Positions 11,292 to 27,433 are shown, counted from the stretch's first letter. The stretch is 64,000 nt of DNA from Sandaracinaceae bacterium (GCA_016706685.1 JADJJE010000005.1:62001-126000), one strand, 5' to 3'. Notes: a model not told the origin generated them from the letters alone. Made by a program: numbers and translations.

Positions 11292-12256
11292 TGGGCTTGT
11301 CGCACGCCACCGTCATGCTGGTGCTCGCGCTGGCCATCGACGGTGCATTCGGCGAGCTGCCCAACCGGCTGCACCCGGTGGCGTGGTTCGGCGCGCTCGC
11401 TGCGCGGCTGCGGGCCACGTTGCCGCTTACCCCACCTGCACCGGCGCTCTTGGGGGGCGTCGCGTTGGTGGCTGCGGGCATGGCCTGCGTGGGCGTGCTG
11501 TTGGTCACGGACACCCTGCTGCGCGAGCGGGTGCCCTTGCTGACCGACCTGGCTGCGCTCTTCTGGTTGCAGGCCAGCTTCGCCGCGCGCGCCCTGCTCA
11601 CCGCGGGCGCGCTCGTCGAACAGGCCCTCGTGGCGGGCGACCTTTCGCTGGCTCGCGCGCGGCTCGGGGCGCTCTGCAGCCGTGAGTCGGCCGCGCTGAG
11701 CGAGAGTGAGCTGTCGGGCGCGGCGGCCTCGTCGCTCGCCGAGAACCTCTCCGACAGCGTGGTGGCGCCGCTGTTCTACTACGCGCTCTTCGGCCTGGGC
11801 GGCGCGCTGGTGTTCCGCGTGGTCAACACGCTCGACGCGATGGTGGGCTATCGCGGGCGCTACGAGTGGCTGGGCAAGCCCGCGGCGAGGCTCGACGACC
11901 TGTTGGGCATCGTTCCGGCGCGCCTCTCCGTGGGGCTGCTCGCGCTCGCCGCCTTGGCGCTGCGCGCGCCCGTGGGCCGAGGCCTGCGCGTGGCCCTGCG
12001 CGACGCAGGCAACACCCCGAGCCCCAACGGCGGCTTCCCCATGGCCATGCTCGCGGGCGTGCTCGGCGTGCGGCTCGAGAAGGCAGACACCTACGTGCTC
12101 GGTGCCGAGGGCGAACCCGCCACCACCGCCACGCTCACGGCGGCGCGCCGGTTGGTGAGCCTCGCGGCCCTCTTCGCTGGCCTTGCTGCGTTGCTGCTCA
12201 CGCTCCTCGGCAGCCCCGCGCGCGGCGTTTGGGAGCCACTCGGGTGGCCATGGTGA
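11291..12256 (+). CDS. cbiB: adenosylcobinamide-phosphate synthase CbiB
   Basis: 321-residue inner-membrane enzyme joining adenosylcobyric acid to (R)-1-aminopropan-2-ol phosphate (called CobD in aerobic-pathway nomenclature). The N-terminus has the family start DGAFGELPNRLHPVAWFG. ENLSDSVVAPLFYYALFG, RVVNTLDAMVGYR and DAGNTPSPNGGFPMAMLAG are characteristic conserved blocks. Several hydrophobic segments (about residues 50-75, 165-185, 215-235, 290-310) fit an integral membrane protein. The start codon overlaps the cbiZ stop, and the last codons overlap the start region of cobD. It is the middle gene of a three-gene corrinoid salvage unit. Confidence 0.95.
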   Translation: MGLSHATVMLVLALAIDGAFGELPNRLHPVAWFGALAARLRATLPLTPPAPALLGGVALVAAGMACVGVLLVTDTLLRERVPLLTDLAALFWLQASFAARALLTAGALVEQALVAGDLSLARARLGALCSRESAALSESELSGAAASSLAENLSDSVVAPLFYYALFGLGGALVFRVVNTLDAMVGYRGRYEWLGKPAARLDDLLGIVPARLSVGLLALAALALRAPVGRGLRVALRDAGNTPSPNGGFPMAMLAGVLGVRLEKADTYVLGAEGEPATTATLTAARRLVSLAALFAGLAALLLTLLGSPARGVWEPLGWPW

Positions 12257-13305
12257 ACGTGCTCGGGCACCACGGGGACACCAGCGCGGCCCAGCTGCGT
12301 GCTCTCGGCGTCGACCCGGCGCGCGTGCTCGACCTCTCGGTCAACGTCAGCCCGTTCGGCCCCAGCCCGCGCGTGCTGGCCGCCATTCGGGAAGCCGATG
12401 TGGTGGCCTACCCCGACCGCGGCGCCACGGCCGCGCGCGAGGCGCTCGGGGCCAGCCTGGATGTGGAGCCTGGCAGTCTGATGCTCGGCAACGGTGCGGC
12501 CGAGCTCATCTGGGCGGCCGTGCGTGGGCTCTCGCGCCCCGGTGACACACTGCTGGTCGCCGGACCCACCTTCTCCGAGGCCGAGGCCGCCGCCCGCGCG
12601 CACGGGCTCTCGGTGGTGGAGGTGCGTGCCTGCGCCGAAGACGCGTTCGCCCCTCCCGCTGCTGCGCTCGCACGCACCCTCACGCAGCTGCGCCCCGCCC
12701 TCGCGTACCTCTGCCATCCGAACAACCCCACGGGGCAGGCCCTCCCGGCAGGCGAGCTGCACGCGCTGATCGCCGGCCACCCGGGCACCATGTTCCTGGT
12801 CGACCACGCGTTCCTCTCGCTGTCCGAGCGGCACCTCGATGCCGGCGCGCCGCTGCCGCCCAACGCGCTCGCGCTGCGCTCGCTCACCAAGGACCATGCG
12901 CTCGCGGGCCTGCGGTTGGCCTACGCGCTCGGAGCCCCCGCCACCCTCGCGCACGTCGCCGCCCAGCAGCCGCCGTGGACCGTCTCGTCGCTGGCCCTCG
13001 CGGCGGCATGCGCGGCCGCCACCGAAGAAGCCTACATCGCGGACGTGCGCGCACGCTGGCTGGCGCAGCGCCGTGAGCTCGAGCAGCTCCTCGCGCAGCA
13101 AGGCATCCCGCACGTTCCCTCGCTCACGGTGTTCGGCCTCGTCCACGTGGGCGACGCCGAGCGCACGCGCACCCGCCTGCTCCACGATGCGAGCATCCTC
13201 GTGCGCAGCGCGGCATCCTTCGGGCTGCCCGAGTACATCCGCGTGCGGGCCAGCGACCAGAACGCACGCTTCGTAGACGCGTTGCGCGCGCTCTCGCCCA
13301 ATTGA
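12250..13305 (+). CDS. cobD: L-threonine-O-3-phosphate decarboxylase CobD (PLP, aminotransferase class I/II fold)
   Basis: 351 residues. CobD makes (R)-1-aminopropan-2-ol phosphate, the CbiB substrate, from L-threonine phosphate. N-terminus HHGDTSAAQLRALG is followed by LDLSVNVSPFGPSP, and YPDRGATAAREAL is typical of CobD/HisC-like enzymes. PLP contacts: GNGAAELIWAA, LCHPNNPTGQ, FLVDHAFLSLS, and the Schiff-base lysine in LTKDHALAGLRL. A histidinol-phosphate aminotransferase is the main alternative from sequence alone; the overlap with cbiB decides for CobD. ATG 12250 is taken; GTG 12244 in the same frame is possible. The gene ends 46 bases before the convergent rpoC stop, with a terminator hairpin between them. 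Confidence 0.88.
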   Translation: MVNVLGHHGDTSAAQLRALGVDPARVLDLSVNVSPFGPSPRVLAAIREADVVAYPDRGATAAREALGASLDVEPGSLMLGNGAAELIWAAVRGLSRPGDTLLVAGPTFSEAEAAARAHGLSVVEVRACAEDAFAPPAAALARTLTQLRPALAYLCHPNNPTGQALPAGELHALIAGHPGTMFLVDHAFLSLSERHLDAGAPLPPNALALRSLTKDHALAGLRLAYALGAPATLAHVAAQQPPWTVSSLALAAACAAATEEAYIADVRARWLAQRRELEQLLAQQGIPHVPSLTVFGLVHVGDAERTRTRLLHDASILVRSAASFGLPEYIRVRASDQNARFVDALRALSPN

Positions 13306-13327
13306 AAAAGGGCACGCAAGCGTGCCC
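13305..13327 (-). terminator. intrinsic terminator of the rpoBC transcript
   Basis: A perfect inverted repeat GGGCACGC-AA-GCGTGCCC lies at 13310-13327. Read on the minus strand it comes 25 bases after the rpoC stop and is followed by TTTTT (the A run 13305-13309), the textbook intrinsic terminator. The stem is symmetrical and could also slow the convergent cobD transcript, but there is no T tract in that direction. Confidence 0.85.
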
Positions 13328-13351
13328 TCTCCCGTGTTGCGAGCCTGAGGC

Positions 13352-17527
<4,176 letters not shown>

Positions 17528-17530
17528 GGC

Positions 17531-21675
<4,145 letters not shown>

Positions 21676-21744
21676 GTTCACCGGGATTCCTGGACCGTCT
21701 GCTGCTGACGGCGGTCCGTGGTCGGGTTGCGAAAGTTAACTAAG

Positions 21745-21790
21745 AAAAATGCGAATTGCGGCGTGGGCCTCCGGGGGAGGCCTACGCCGC
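21745..21790 (-). terminator. hairpin with T tract between rplL and rpoB (attenuator candidate)
   Basis: On the minus strand a 15-position stem (arms 21758-21772 and 21776-21790, one A-C mismatch, three-base loop) is followed by AATTCGCATTTTTC. It sits in the 249-base gap between the rplL stop and the rpoB start. A partial terminator at this place is established in E. coli, where it lowers polymerase-subunit synthesis relative to L7/L12. The same role here is inference. Confidence 0.7.
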
Positions 21791-21924
21791 TTTTCAGATA
21801 CTGAGCGGACCAGAGCACAGTGCGCAGAGCGCACCCGTCCGGCGGGGCGGGGAGTCTACCCCACCCTGAGCCGAAGGCCAAGCAAAATGCAGGCCGAGCT
21901 GACGGGTGCGCCTCTGCGCCGGGA

Positions 21925-22305
21925 TCACTTGAGGGTGACCTTGGCGCCGGCTTCCTCGAGCTGCTTCTTGATGTTCTCGGCCTCGTCCTTGGACACGGCC
22001 TCCTTGATGATCTTCGGAGCGGCCTCGACGAGGTTCTTCGCGTCCGCCAGGCCAAGCTGGGTGATCTCACGGATCGTCTTGATCACGTTGATCTTCTTGG
22101 CACCGGCGTCGGTCAGCTCGACGTCGAACTCGGTCTTCTCTTCCTCGACAGCCGCCGCCGGGCCAGCCGCCGCCACGCCCGCCACGGCCACGGGGGCCGC
22201 CGAAACGCCCCAGCTGTTCTCGAGCGCCTTCACGAGGGACGCGACGTCCTTCACGGTCCAGCCGCTGAGCTCTTCGACCATCTGATCAATGTTCATGTTC
22301 GCCAT
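21925..22305 (-). CDS. rplL: ribosomal protein bL12 (L7/L12)
   Basis: 126 residues, normal for the family. The N-terminal dimerisation helix (IDQMVEELSGWTVKDVASLV) is followed by the Ala-rich hinge (AAGPAAAVEEEKTEF). The C-terminal factor-binding domain (KKINVIKTIREITQLGLADA, LVEAAPKIIKEAVSKDEAE) comes last. ATG 22305 is chosen over upstream codons because GGAG lies seven bases before it and family members start here. It forms the ribosomal stalk with L10, encoded 133 bases upstream. Confidence 0.97.
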   Translation of the reverse strand: MANMNIDQMVEELSGWTVKDVASLVKALENSWGVSAAPVAVAGVAAAGPAAAVEEEKTEFDVELTDAGAKKINVIKTIREITQLGLADAKNLVEAAPKIIKEAVSKDEAENIKKQLEEAGAKVTLK

Positions 22306-22438
22306 GTTGATTCTCCGCTGGCGCGCCCCCGAACCAGGTTCGTGACGCGCGAAGTTTGCTTGTATTGGTTTGAAATGAGGGAATTTGAGGGGTTCATGTG
22401 GGAGGGCGTGCCGTCCGTCAACTTTCGTTGCCGGAGAC

Positions 22439-23008
22439 TCAGCCCTCGCCTTCCTTGCGAAGCTTGGCGTCGAGAACCAAGGCCATCCGCTGAGCCGGCG
22501 CATTGAGCTGCGCGACCAGGTTCTGGGCCGGTGCCATCATCGTTGCGAGCAACATGGCGCGGATCTCGTTCTTGCCGGGGAGCTTCGAGAGGGTGTTCTC
22601 GACCGCCGCTCGGTCCATGACCTCACCGTCGAGCAGGCCACACTTGATGACCAGCTTCTCGGGGAGGTTCTTGGGGCTGAGCTTGGCCGCGTTCTCTTCG
22701 CGGAACTTGAGGATGGTCTTGGCCGCAACCGAGGCATCTTCAAAGGACCACGCGAACGCGGTGGGGCCCTTCAAGTGGTTCAGGAACTGCTTGTTACCGA
22801 CGATAGCGGTCCCATCCAGTGCCTTCTTGACGACGTTGTTCTTGACCACCTTGTACTCCACGCCGACCTTGCGGAACTCGGCACGGAGAGAGGTGATGGT
22901 GTCCACGTCGACGCCCGAGAAATCCAGCAACACGACCGAGTTGGCCTTGTTCCAGGTCTCGCGCACACTTGCCGCCTGCGCCTGCTTGTCTTCACGTGTC
23001 ATCGGCAT
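22439..23008 (-). CDS. rplJ: ribosomal protein uL10
   Basis: 189 residues; base of the L10-(L12)n ribosomal stalk. Conserved wording: SVVLLDFSGVDVDTITSLR, EYKVVKNNVVKKAL, GPTAFAWSFED and a C-terminal L12-binding helix (NLVAQLNAPAQRMALVLDAK). ATG 23008 is preferred (GGAGG nine bases upstream); the ATG two codons later is possible. It starts only four bases after the rplA stop, so the long L10-binding leader known upstream of rplJ in enteric bacteria is absent here. Confidence 0.97.
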   Translation of the reverse strand: MPMTREDKQAQAASVRETWNKANSVVLLDFSGVDVDTITSLRAEFRKVGVEYKVVKNNVVKKALDGTAIVGNKQFLNHLKGPTAFAWSFEDASVAAKTILKFREENAAKLSPKNLPEKLVIKCGLLDGEVMDRAAVENTLSKLPGKNEIRAMLLATMMAPAQNLVAQLNAPAQRMALVLDAKLRKEGEG

Positions 23009-23012
23009 GGGT

Positions 23013-23711
23013 TCAAGCCTCCACGGTCAGAGAAAGCGGGTCGACTCGGAAGCCGGGTCCCATGGTTGAGCTGAGCGTGATGCTCCGCATGTAGATGCCC
23101 TTCGCGGCGGCCGGCTTGGCCTTGGCGAGGGCGTTCAGGATGCTCTTGGCGTTGTCGGCCAATGCCTCGGGTCCGAACGACCGCTTACCGATACGAGCAT
23201 GGACGATACCAGCGCGCTCGACGCGGAACTCGACCTTACCAGCCTTCGCCTCCGAGACCGCCTTCGAGACATCGAAGGTGACCGTTCCGACCTTGGGGTT
23301 CGGCATCAAGCCACGCGGACCGAGGACTCGGCCCAAGCGGCCTACCTGGCCCATCATGTCGGGGGTTGCGACCACGGTGTCGAACTCGAGCCACCCTTCG
23401 GTGATCTTCGCGACCAGGTCCTCACCACCAACGAAGTCAGCGCCCGCGGCTTCCGCCTCGGCCACCTTATCGCCCTTGGCGAACACCAGGACTCGATTCG
23501 TCTTTCCCGTGCCGTGCGGGAGCACCACTGCTCCGCGCACCATCTGGTCGGCGTGCTTCGGGTTAACACCAAGTCGGACCGCGATATCGACGGATTCGTC
23601 GAACTTGGCGAAGGAAAGTTCCTTCACCAGCTTCACGGCCTCTTCGAGGCTATAACGCCGGTTGCGGTCGGACTTCTCTACGGCAGCCCTGCGCCTTTTT
23701 CCGGGTTTCAT
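23013..23711 (-). CDS. rplA: ribosomal protein uL1
   Basis: 232 residues; large-subunit L1-stalk protein and, in other bacteria, translational repressor of its own operon. Conserved blocks: YSLEEAVKLVKELSFAKFDE, VRGAVVLPHGTGK, VLGPRGLMPNPKVGTV and KAGKVEFRVERAGIVHARIG. ATG 23711 has GAGGAG five bases upstream; the preceding in-frame TTG at 23714 is less likely. It follows rplK after 148 bases, an unusually long gap for this pair, in which short GC-rich inverted repeats but no gene can be seen. Confidence 0.97.
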   Translation of the reverse strand: MKPGKRRRAAVEKSDRNRRYSLEEAVKLVKELSFAKFDESVDIAVRLGVNPKHADQMVRGAVVLPHGTGKTNRVLVFAKGDKVAEAEAAGADFVGGEDLVAKITEGWLEFDTVVATPDMMGQVGRLGRVLGPRGLMPNPKVGTVTFDVSKAVSEAKAGKVEFRVERAGIVHARIGKRSFGPEALADNAKSILNALAKAKPAAAKGIYMRSITLSSTMGPGFRVDPLSLTVEA

Positions 23712-23859
23712 CAAATCTCCTCACGACAGTCCGCCCTCTTTTGGGACGAACAGCCTCCCACCAGGGACCCCAGGTGGTACGGGGTACAGCGGACCATCCG
23801 CTGTTCGGCGCGGCTAGAGACGCACTCGGAGCCGCGCGAAGTTCAGGCGGACGGAAGCG

Positions 23860-24288
23860 TCAGACGACGCCTTCGACCTCGACACCCATCGAGCGGGCGG
23901 TTCCGATCACGGAGCGCATGCACGCCTCGTGGGAGCCCGCGTTGGTGTCCACGATCTTCTCGCGCGCGATGTCCGCGACCTGCTGCATCGTGAGCTTGCC
24001 GACCTTGTTCTTGTTCGGCACGGGAGAGCCGGACTTGAGGCCCAGCGTCTTCTTGATGAGAACCGGCACGGGCGGGGTCTTCAGGATGAAGCTGAAGGTG
24101 CGGTCCGAGTACACCGAGATCACCACGGGGATGATCAGGCCGGAGTCCTTGGCGGTGCGGGCGTTGAATTCTTTGCAGAACCCCATGATGTTCACGCCGT
24201 GCTGACCGAGCGCCGGACCGACGGGGGGCGAGGGGTTAGCCGCTCCGGCCGGGAGCTGGAGCTTGATCTGTCCAATGACCTTCTTCAT
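23860..24288 (-). CDS. rplK: ribosomal protein uL11
   Basis: 142 residues, the standard length. The N-terminal motif KLQLPAGAANPSPPVGPALG, then GVNIMGFCKEFNART, and the C-terminal rRNA-binding domain (KVGKLTMQQVADIAREK, GSHEACMRSVIGTARSMG) are textbook uL11. It binds the GTPase-associated centre of 23S rRNA. It lies between nusG (120-base gap) and rplA on the same transcript. The ribosome site in front of the ATG is weak. Confidence 0.97.
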   Translation of the reverse strand: MKKVIGQIKLQLPAGAANPSPPVGPALGQHGVNIMGFCKEFNARTAKDSGLIIPVVISVYSDRTFSFILKTPPVPVLIKKTLGLKSGSPVPNKNKVGKLTMQQVADIAREKIVDTNAGSHEACMRSVIGTARSMGVEVEGVV

Positions 24289-24408
24289 GACCGTTACCTA
24301 GGTGCCCGGAGGCGGGGAAGCAGCGCCGCGACGAGTCGCTGCGAAGACGTGGAGGGAGGGGGAGGCTCGAGGAGGTGGCCGCCCGCGGGGAGAGCTGCCT
24401 GAGACGCG

Positions 24409-24939
24409 TCAGACCGTCTTTTCGACGTGTCCGTAGTCGAGCGTCACGGGGGTCTCGCGACCGAAGATGCTGACGAGGACGCGAATCTTTTGTTGATCGG
24501 GAGCGACCTCTTGGATCGATCCGGTGAAGTTTGCAAATGGACCCTCGATCACGCGCACGTGATCGCCCGGCTGGAAGTGCACCGCGGGCTTGGGCTTGGC
24601 GGCGCCGTCCTCCATTTGCTGGGTGATTACGAGAATTTCGCGGGGCGGCACCTCGGTCGGGGTGCGACCGCCCAGGAACCCACTGACCTTGGGCGTTCCG
24701 TTGACCAAGTGCCAGGTCTCGTCGGTCAGCTCCATCTGGACGAAGATGTAGCCCGGATAGAAGGTGCGCTGGCTGACGCGCTTCTTGCCGTCACGCGTCT
24801 CCTCGACCTTCTCCTTCGGGATCAGGATCTCGCCGAACTTGTCCTCCATGCCCTCGCGCTTGATGCGCTCCTCCAGCGAGAGGCGGACCTTGTTCTCGTA
24901 GTTCGAGTAGGCCTGAATTGTGTACCACTTCATCGCCAT
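24409..24939 (-). CDS. nusG: transcription termination/antitermination factor NusG
   Basis: 176 residues. The NGN domain (KWYTIQAYSNYENKVRLSLE, PGYIFVQMEL, GFLGG) is followed after a short linker by the KOW domain (FQPGDHVRVIEGPFANFTGS, KIRVLVSIFGRETPVTL). NusG binds RNA polymerase and couples it to Rho or the ribosome. Start ATG 24939 (MAMKWYT) is used; the ATG two codons later (24933) is possible. It lies 14 bases after secE, the usual secE-nusG arrangement. Confidence 0.97.
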   Translation of the reverse strand: MAMKWYTIQAYSNYENKVRLSLEERIKREGMEDKFGEILIPKEKVEETRDGKKRVSQRTFYPGYIFVQMELTDETWHLVNGTPKVSGFLGGRTPTEVPPREILVITQQMEDGAAKPKPAVHFQPGDHVRVIEGPFANFTGSIQEVAPDQQKIRVLVSIFGRETPVTLDYGHVEKTV

Positions 24940-24953
24940 GGCCGTTCCGTCCT

Positions 24954-25373
24954 TCAGATCTGGTAGACGAGGTCGGAGAGCTTCGACCAGGTTGCATCGA
25001 ACACGCCGAGGATGATCGCCGCGACCACCGACACGACCAGGACGATCATGGTTTGCTTCCAGGTCTCTTCGCGCGTTGGCCACTTGACGCGCGCGAGCTC
25101 CGCAGCGACCTCGTTGCTGAACTTGTTCACCTTGGGGTGCTTGTACAGCGCGCTGCTGATGACGATGGCGAGGATGGCCGCGCCGGCGCTGGCCAGGGTT
25201 CCGTCGGAGTCCGCGAAGAGCTCCCAGATCACGATGATCAGGTGGTCGAACAACCAGAAGAGCGCGAGCGCGCCCGCGATGAACGCGAACTGAACCCACC
25301 GCTCGAGGCCGAGCGTGCTCGTGACGGGGAGGTTGTCTTCTTGCGCGATGCTATCTTGCGCCATGTTCGCCAT
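24954..25373 (-). CDS. secE: preprotein translocase subunit SecE
   Basis: 139 residues, longer than single-helix SecE but like the three-helix E. coli form. Two hydrophobic segments (FIAGALALFWLFDHLIIVIW; AGAAILAIVISSALY) precede the conserved amphipathic helix and gate motif EVAAELARVKWPTREETWKQT. The last transmembrane helix (MIVLVVSVVAAIILGVF) follows. It stabilises SecY in the inner membrane. ATG 25373 is taken; ATG 25364 also fits and neither has a strong ribosome site. It follows tRNA-Trp and precedes nusG, as in many bacteria. Confidence 0.94.
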   Translation of the reverse strand: MANMAQDSIAQEDNLPVTSTLGLERWVQFAFIAGALALFWLFDHLIIVIWELFADSDGTLASAGAAILAIVISSALYKHPKVNKFSNEVAAELARVKWPTREETWKQTMIVLVVSVVAAIILGVFDATWSKLSDLVYQI

Positions 25374-25396
25374 CACTCGGGGTGGGGGAAAAGGGG

Positions 25397-25469
25397 CAGG
25401 CCAGGAGGGAATCGAACCCACGACCTGCGGATTTGGAATCCGCTGCTCTACCGATTGAGCTACTGACCT
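25397..25469 (-). tRNA. tRNA-Trp (CCA anticodon)
   Basis: A 73-base cloverleaf on the minus strand. Acceptor arms AGGTCAG and CTGGCCT pair (one G-T), the D arm contains AGCTCAATCGGTAGAGC, the anticodon arm is GCGGATT-CCA-AATCCGC, and the T arm is GTGGGTTCGATTCC. Discriminator G; the 3' CCA is not encoded. It sits between rpmG and secE, the usual place for the tryptophan tRNA in this cluster. Confidence 0.95.
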
Positions 25470-25510
25470 ATCAACCCCGCGTGGCCTTGGTGGGCTTCGG
25501 CGGAGTGCTT

Positions 25511-25561
25511 GTCCCCCGGGCCGGTGACCGGGGGGACTCGACTCACCGGGACTCCCGGTGA
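25511..25561. repeat. two adjacent GC-rich inverted repeats between rpmG and tRNA-Trp
   Basis: A perfect 19-base palindrome (arms TCACCGGGA and TCCCGGTGA, 25543-25561) covers the last rpmG codons and stop. A second hairpin (GTCCCCC...GGGGGAC, 25511-25537) follows on the minus strand. There is no T tract, so these are more likely RNA-processing or mRNA-stability hairpins before the tRNA than intrinsic terminators. Confidence 0.5.
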
Positions 25562-25701
25562 ATCGTGTGCTTCTTGCAAGTGGGGCAGAACTTCTTGAGC
25601 GTCAAGCGCTCTTGGTGTCCGACCCGGACGGGCTTCGTGGTCTGATAGTTCCGCGCATTGCATTCATCGCAGACCAACGCAATGCGCACCCTATCGGTCA
25701 C
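25543..25701 (-). CDS. rpmG: ribosomal protein bL33
   Basis: A 52-residue gene starting at GTG 25701, with GAGG five bases upstream (inside the tuf stop region). The sequence has the bL33 zinc-ribbon cysteine pairs CDEC near the N-terminus and CPTC near the C-terminus, and the family wording ARNYQTTK, RLTLKKFCP and KKHTIHRES. It starts eight bases after the tuf stop. Position between tuf and tRNA-Trp/secE is the usual one. It is the four-cysteine, zinc-binding form rather than the Cys-less paralogue. Confidence 0.95.
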   Translation of the reverse strand: MTDRVRIALVCDECNARNYQTTKPVRVGHQERLTLKKFCPTCKKHTIHRESR

Positions 25702-25708
25702 GCAGACC

Positions 25709-26899
25709 TCACGCAATAATCGTGGCGACGACGCCAGCGCCGACGGTGCGACCGCCCTCGCGGATGGCGAAGCGCTGCTTCTCTTCCATGGCGACGGGGT
25801 AGATGAGCTCGACGGTCATCTTCACGTTGTCGCCGGGCATCACCATCTTGACCTCTTCCGGCAGGCTGATCTTGCCGGTGACGTCCATGGTCCGCATGTA
25901 GAACTGCGGGGTGTAGTTGGCGAGGAACGGCTTGTGGCGGCCGCCCTCCTCCTTCTTCAGGACGTAGACCTCGCACTCGAACTTGGTGTGCGTCTTGGAC
26001 GTGCCGGGCTTCGCGAGGACCTGACCGCGCGAGACGGCGTCCTTCTCGATGCCGCGGAGGAGGCAGCCCACGTTGTCGCCGGCCGTGCCCTCGTCGAGCA
26101 GCTTGCGGAACATCTCGACGCCGGTGACGACGGTCTTCTGGGGCGCCACGAAGCCGAGGATCTCGACCTCGTCCTGCGGGTGGATCTTGCCGCGCTCGAT
26201 GCGGCCGGTGACCACGGTGCCGCGGCCCTTGATGGAGAACACGTCCTCGATGGCCATCAGGAACGGCTTGTCCACGTCGCGCTCGGGCGTCGGGATGTGC
26301 TGGTCCACGGCGTCCATGAGCGCGACGATGGAGTTGACGCCCATCTCCTTGCCCTGGATGGCGAGCAGCGCCGAGCCACGCACGATCGGGATGTTGTCGC
26401 CGTCGTACTGGTACTTGCTGAGGAGCTCGCGGACTTCCATCTCGACCAGCTCGAGCAGGTCGGGGTCGTCCACCGCGTCCACCTTGTTCAGGAAGACGAC
26501 CATGGTGGGCACGCCGACCTGACGCGCCAGGAGCACGTGCTCCTTGGTCTGGGGCATGGGGCCGTCGACGCCGGACACCACGAGGATGGCGCCGTCCATC
26601 TGCGCGGCGCCCGTGATCATGTTCTTCACGTAGTCCGCGTGACCCGGGCAGTCCACGTGCGCGTAGTGACGCGTCTCCGTCTGGTACTCCACGTGGCTCG
26701 TCGCGATCGTCACGGTCTTGGTCGCATCGCGGACGGTGCCGCCCTTCGCCACGTCGTGGTACGAGACCACGTTACCGCCGTGCTTGTCGGCCATCACCTT
26801 GGTGATCGCCGCCGTCAGCGTGGTCTTGCCATGGTCGATGTGACCGATGGTCCCAACGTTGATGTGCGGCTTGTTGCGAACGAACTTTTCTTTGCCCAT
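25709..26899 (-). CDS. tuf: elongation factor Tu
   Basis: 396 residues. The GTP-binding motifs are G1 GHIDHGKTTL, G3 DCPGHADYV, G4 NKVD and G5 GSAL. Effector region: HVEYQTETRHYAHVDCPG. Domains 2 and 3 follow (TVVTGRIERG, CEVYVLKKEEGGRHKPF). It delivers aminoacyl-tRNA to the ribosome. Start ATG 26899, N-terminus GKEKFVRNKPHINVGTIGH. It lies directly after four tRNA genes, the arrangement of the E. coli tufB locus. Confidence 0.99.
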   Translation of the reverse strand: MGKEKFVRNKPHINVGTIGHIDHGKTTLTAAITKVMADKHGGNVVSYHDVAKGGTVRDATKTVTIATSHVEYQTETRHYAHVDCPGHADYVKNMITGAAQMDGAILVVSGVDGPMPQTKEHVLLARQVGVPTMVVFLNKVDAVDDPDLLELVEMEVRELLSKYQYDGDNIPIVRGSALLAIQGKEMGVNSIVALMDAVDQHIPTPERDVDKPFLMAIEDVFSIKGRGTVVTGRIERGKIHPQDEVEILGFVAPQKTVVTGVEMFRKLLDEGTAGDNVGCLLRGIEKDAVSRGQVLAKPGTSKTHTKFECEVYVLKKEEGGRHKPFLANYTPQFYMRTMDVTGKISLPEEVKMVMPGDNVKMTVELIYPVAMEEKQRFAIREGGRTVGAGVVATIIA

Positions 26900-26947
26900 G
26901 ACTTTGCGATCCCTGTCTGCGTCTGCGTGCGCGGTGTTGAAACGCGG

Positions 26948-27019
26948 AGCCCAGGATGAGAGTTGAACTCACGACCTCCCCCTTACCAAGGGGGTGCTCT
27001 ACCACTGAGCTACCTGGGC
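26948..27019 (-). tRNA. tRNA-Thr (GGT anticodon)
   Basis: A 72-base cloverleaf. Acceptor arms GCCCAGG and CCTGGGC pair perfectly, the anticodon arm is CCCCC-TTGGTAA-GGGGG, and the T loop is GTTCAAC. CCA is not encoded. It is last of the four tRNAs before tuf. Confidence 0.95.
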
Positions 27020-27058
27020 GTTCTTCTATCTTGCTAGCGAGTCTCTGCGGAGCCTTGG

Positions 27059-27131
27059 AGCGGGAAACCGGATTCGAACCGGCGACATTCAGCTTGGAAG
27101 GCTGACGCTCTACCAACTGAGCTACACCCGC
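27059..27131 (-). tRNA. tRNA-Gly (TCC anticodon)
   Basis: A 73-base cloverleaf with CCA encoded just after it (27056-27058). Acceptor 5' GCGGGTG pairs with TTCCCGC through five Watson-Crick pairs; position 6 is a T-T mismatch and position 7 a G-T. Anticodon arm TCAGCCTTCCAAGCTGA; T loop TTCGAAT. Confidence 0.94.
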
Positions 27132-27164
27132 AGAACGTGGACCACCCGAGTGAGTGGTCCGTGG

Positions 27165-27246
27165 TGGAGAGTGGTGGGTTCGAACCACCGTAGGCATTGC
27201 CGGCAGATTTACAGTCTGCTCCCTTTGGCCGCTCGGGCAACTCTCC
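27165..27246 (-). tRNA. tRNA-Tyr (GTA anticodon)
   Basis: An 82-base class II tRNA with a long variable arm, and CCA encoded at 27162-27164. Acceptor GGAGAGT/ACTCTCC pairs perfectly; the anticodon arm is GCAGACTGTAAATCTGC. It lies between the Gly and Thr(TGT) genes, as in the E. coli thrU-tyrU-glyT-thrT cluster. Confidence 0.95.
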
Positions 27247-27268
27247 GGAATGATTGAGATTTCAACAG

Positions 27269-27341
27269 AGCTGACGATGGGACTTGAACCCGCAACCGCC
27301 GGTTTACAAAACCGGTGCTCTACCAGTTGAGCTACGCCAGC
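27269..27341 (-). tRNA. tRNA-Thr (TGT anticodon)
   Basis: A 73-base cloverleaf. Acceptor GCTGGCG/CGTCAGC (one G-T), anticodon arm CCGGTTTTGTAAACCGG, T loop TTCAAGT. CCA is not encoded. It is the first gene of the tRNA-tuf transcript, about 40 bases downstream of the promoter. Confidence 0.95.
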
Positions 27342-27387
27342 AGGTGGACGGGTGCCAGAACCCCCCCATGGACTCGCGGGGGCGCGT

Positions 27388-27416
27388 TATGTACGGCGCG
27401 CGTCCAGTAGTGTCAA
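27388..27416 (-). promoter_or_regulatory. sigma-70 type promoter of the tRNA-tuf operon
   Basis: On the minus strand a perfect -35 TTGACA (27411-27416) is separated by exactly 17 bases from a -10-like TACATA (27388-27393). The GC-rich stretch just after it could be a discriminator of the stringently controlled type. It lies 47 bases before the first tRNA, the position expected for a strong stable-RNA promoter. Confidence 0.75.
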
Positions 27417-27433
27417 GAACAAAGTCGGGCCGG

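Noticed and set aside
22306..22438. Possible L10 autoregulatory leader in the rplJ-rplL gap
   Set aside because: The leader known in other bacteria lies upstream of rplJ, where only four bases separate it from rplA; no recognisable L10 kink-turn was seen in this gap.
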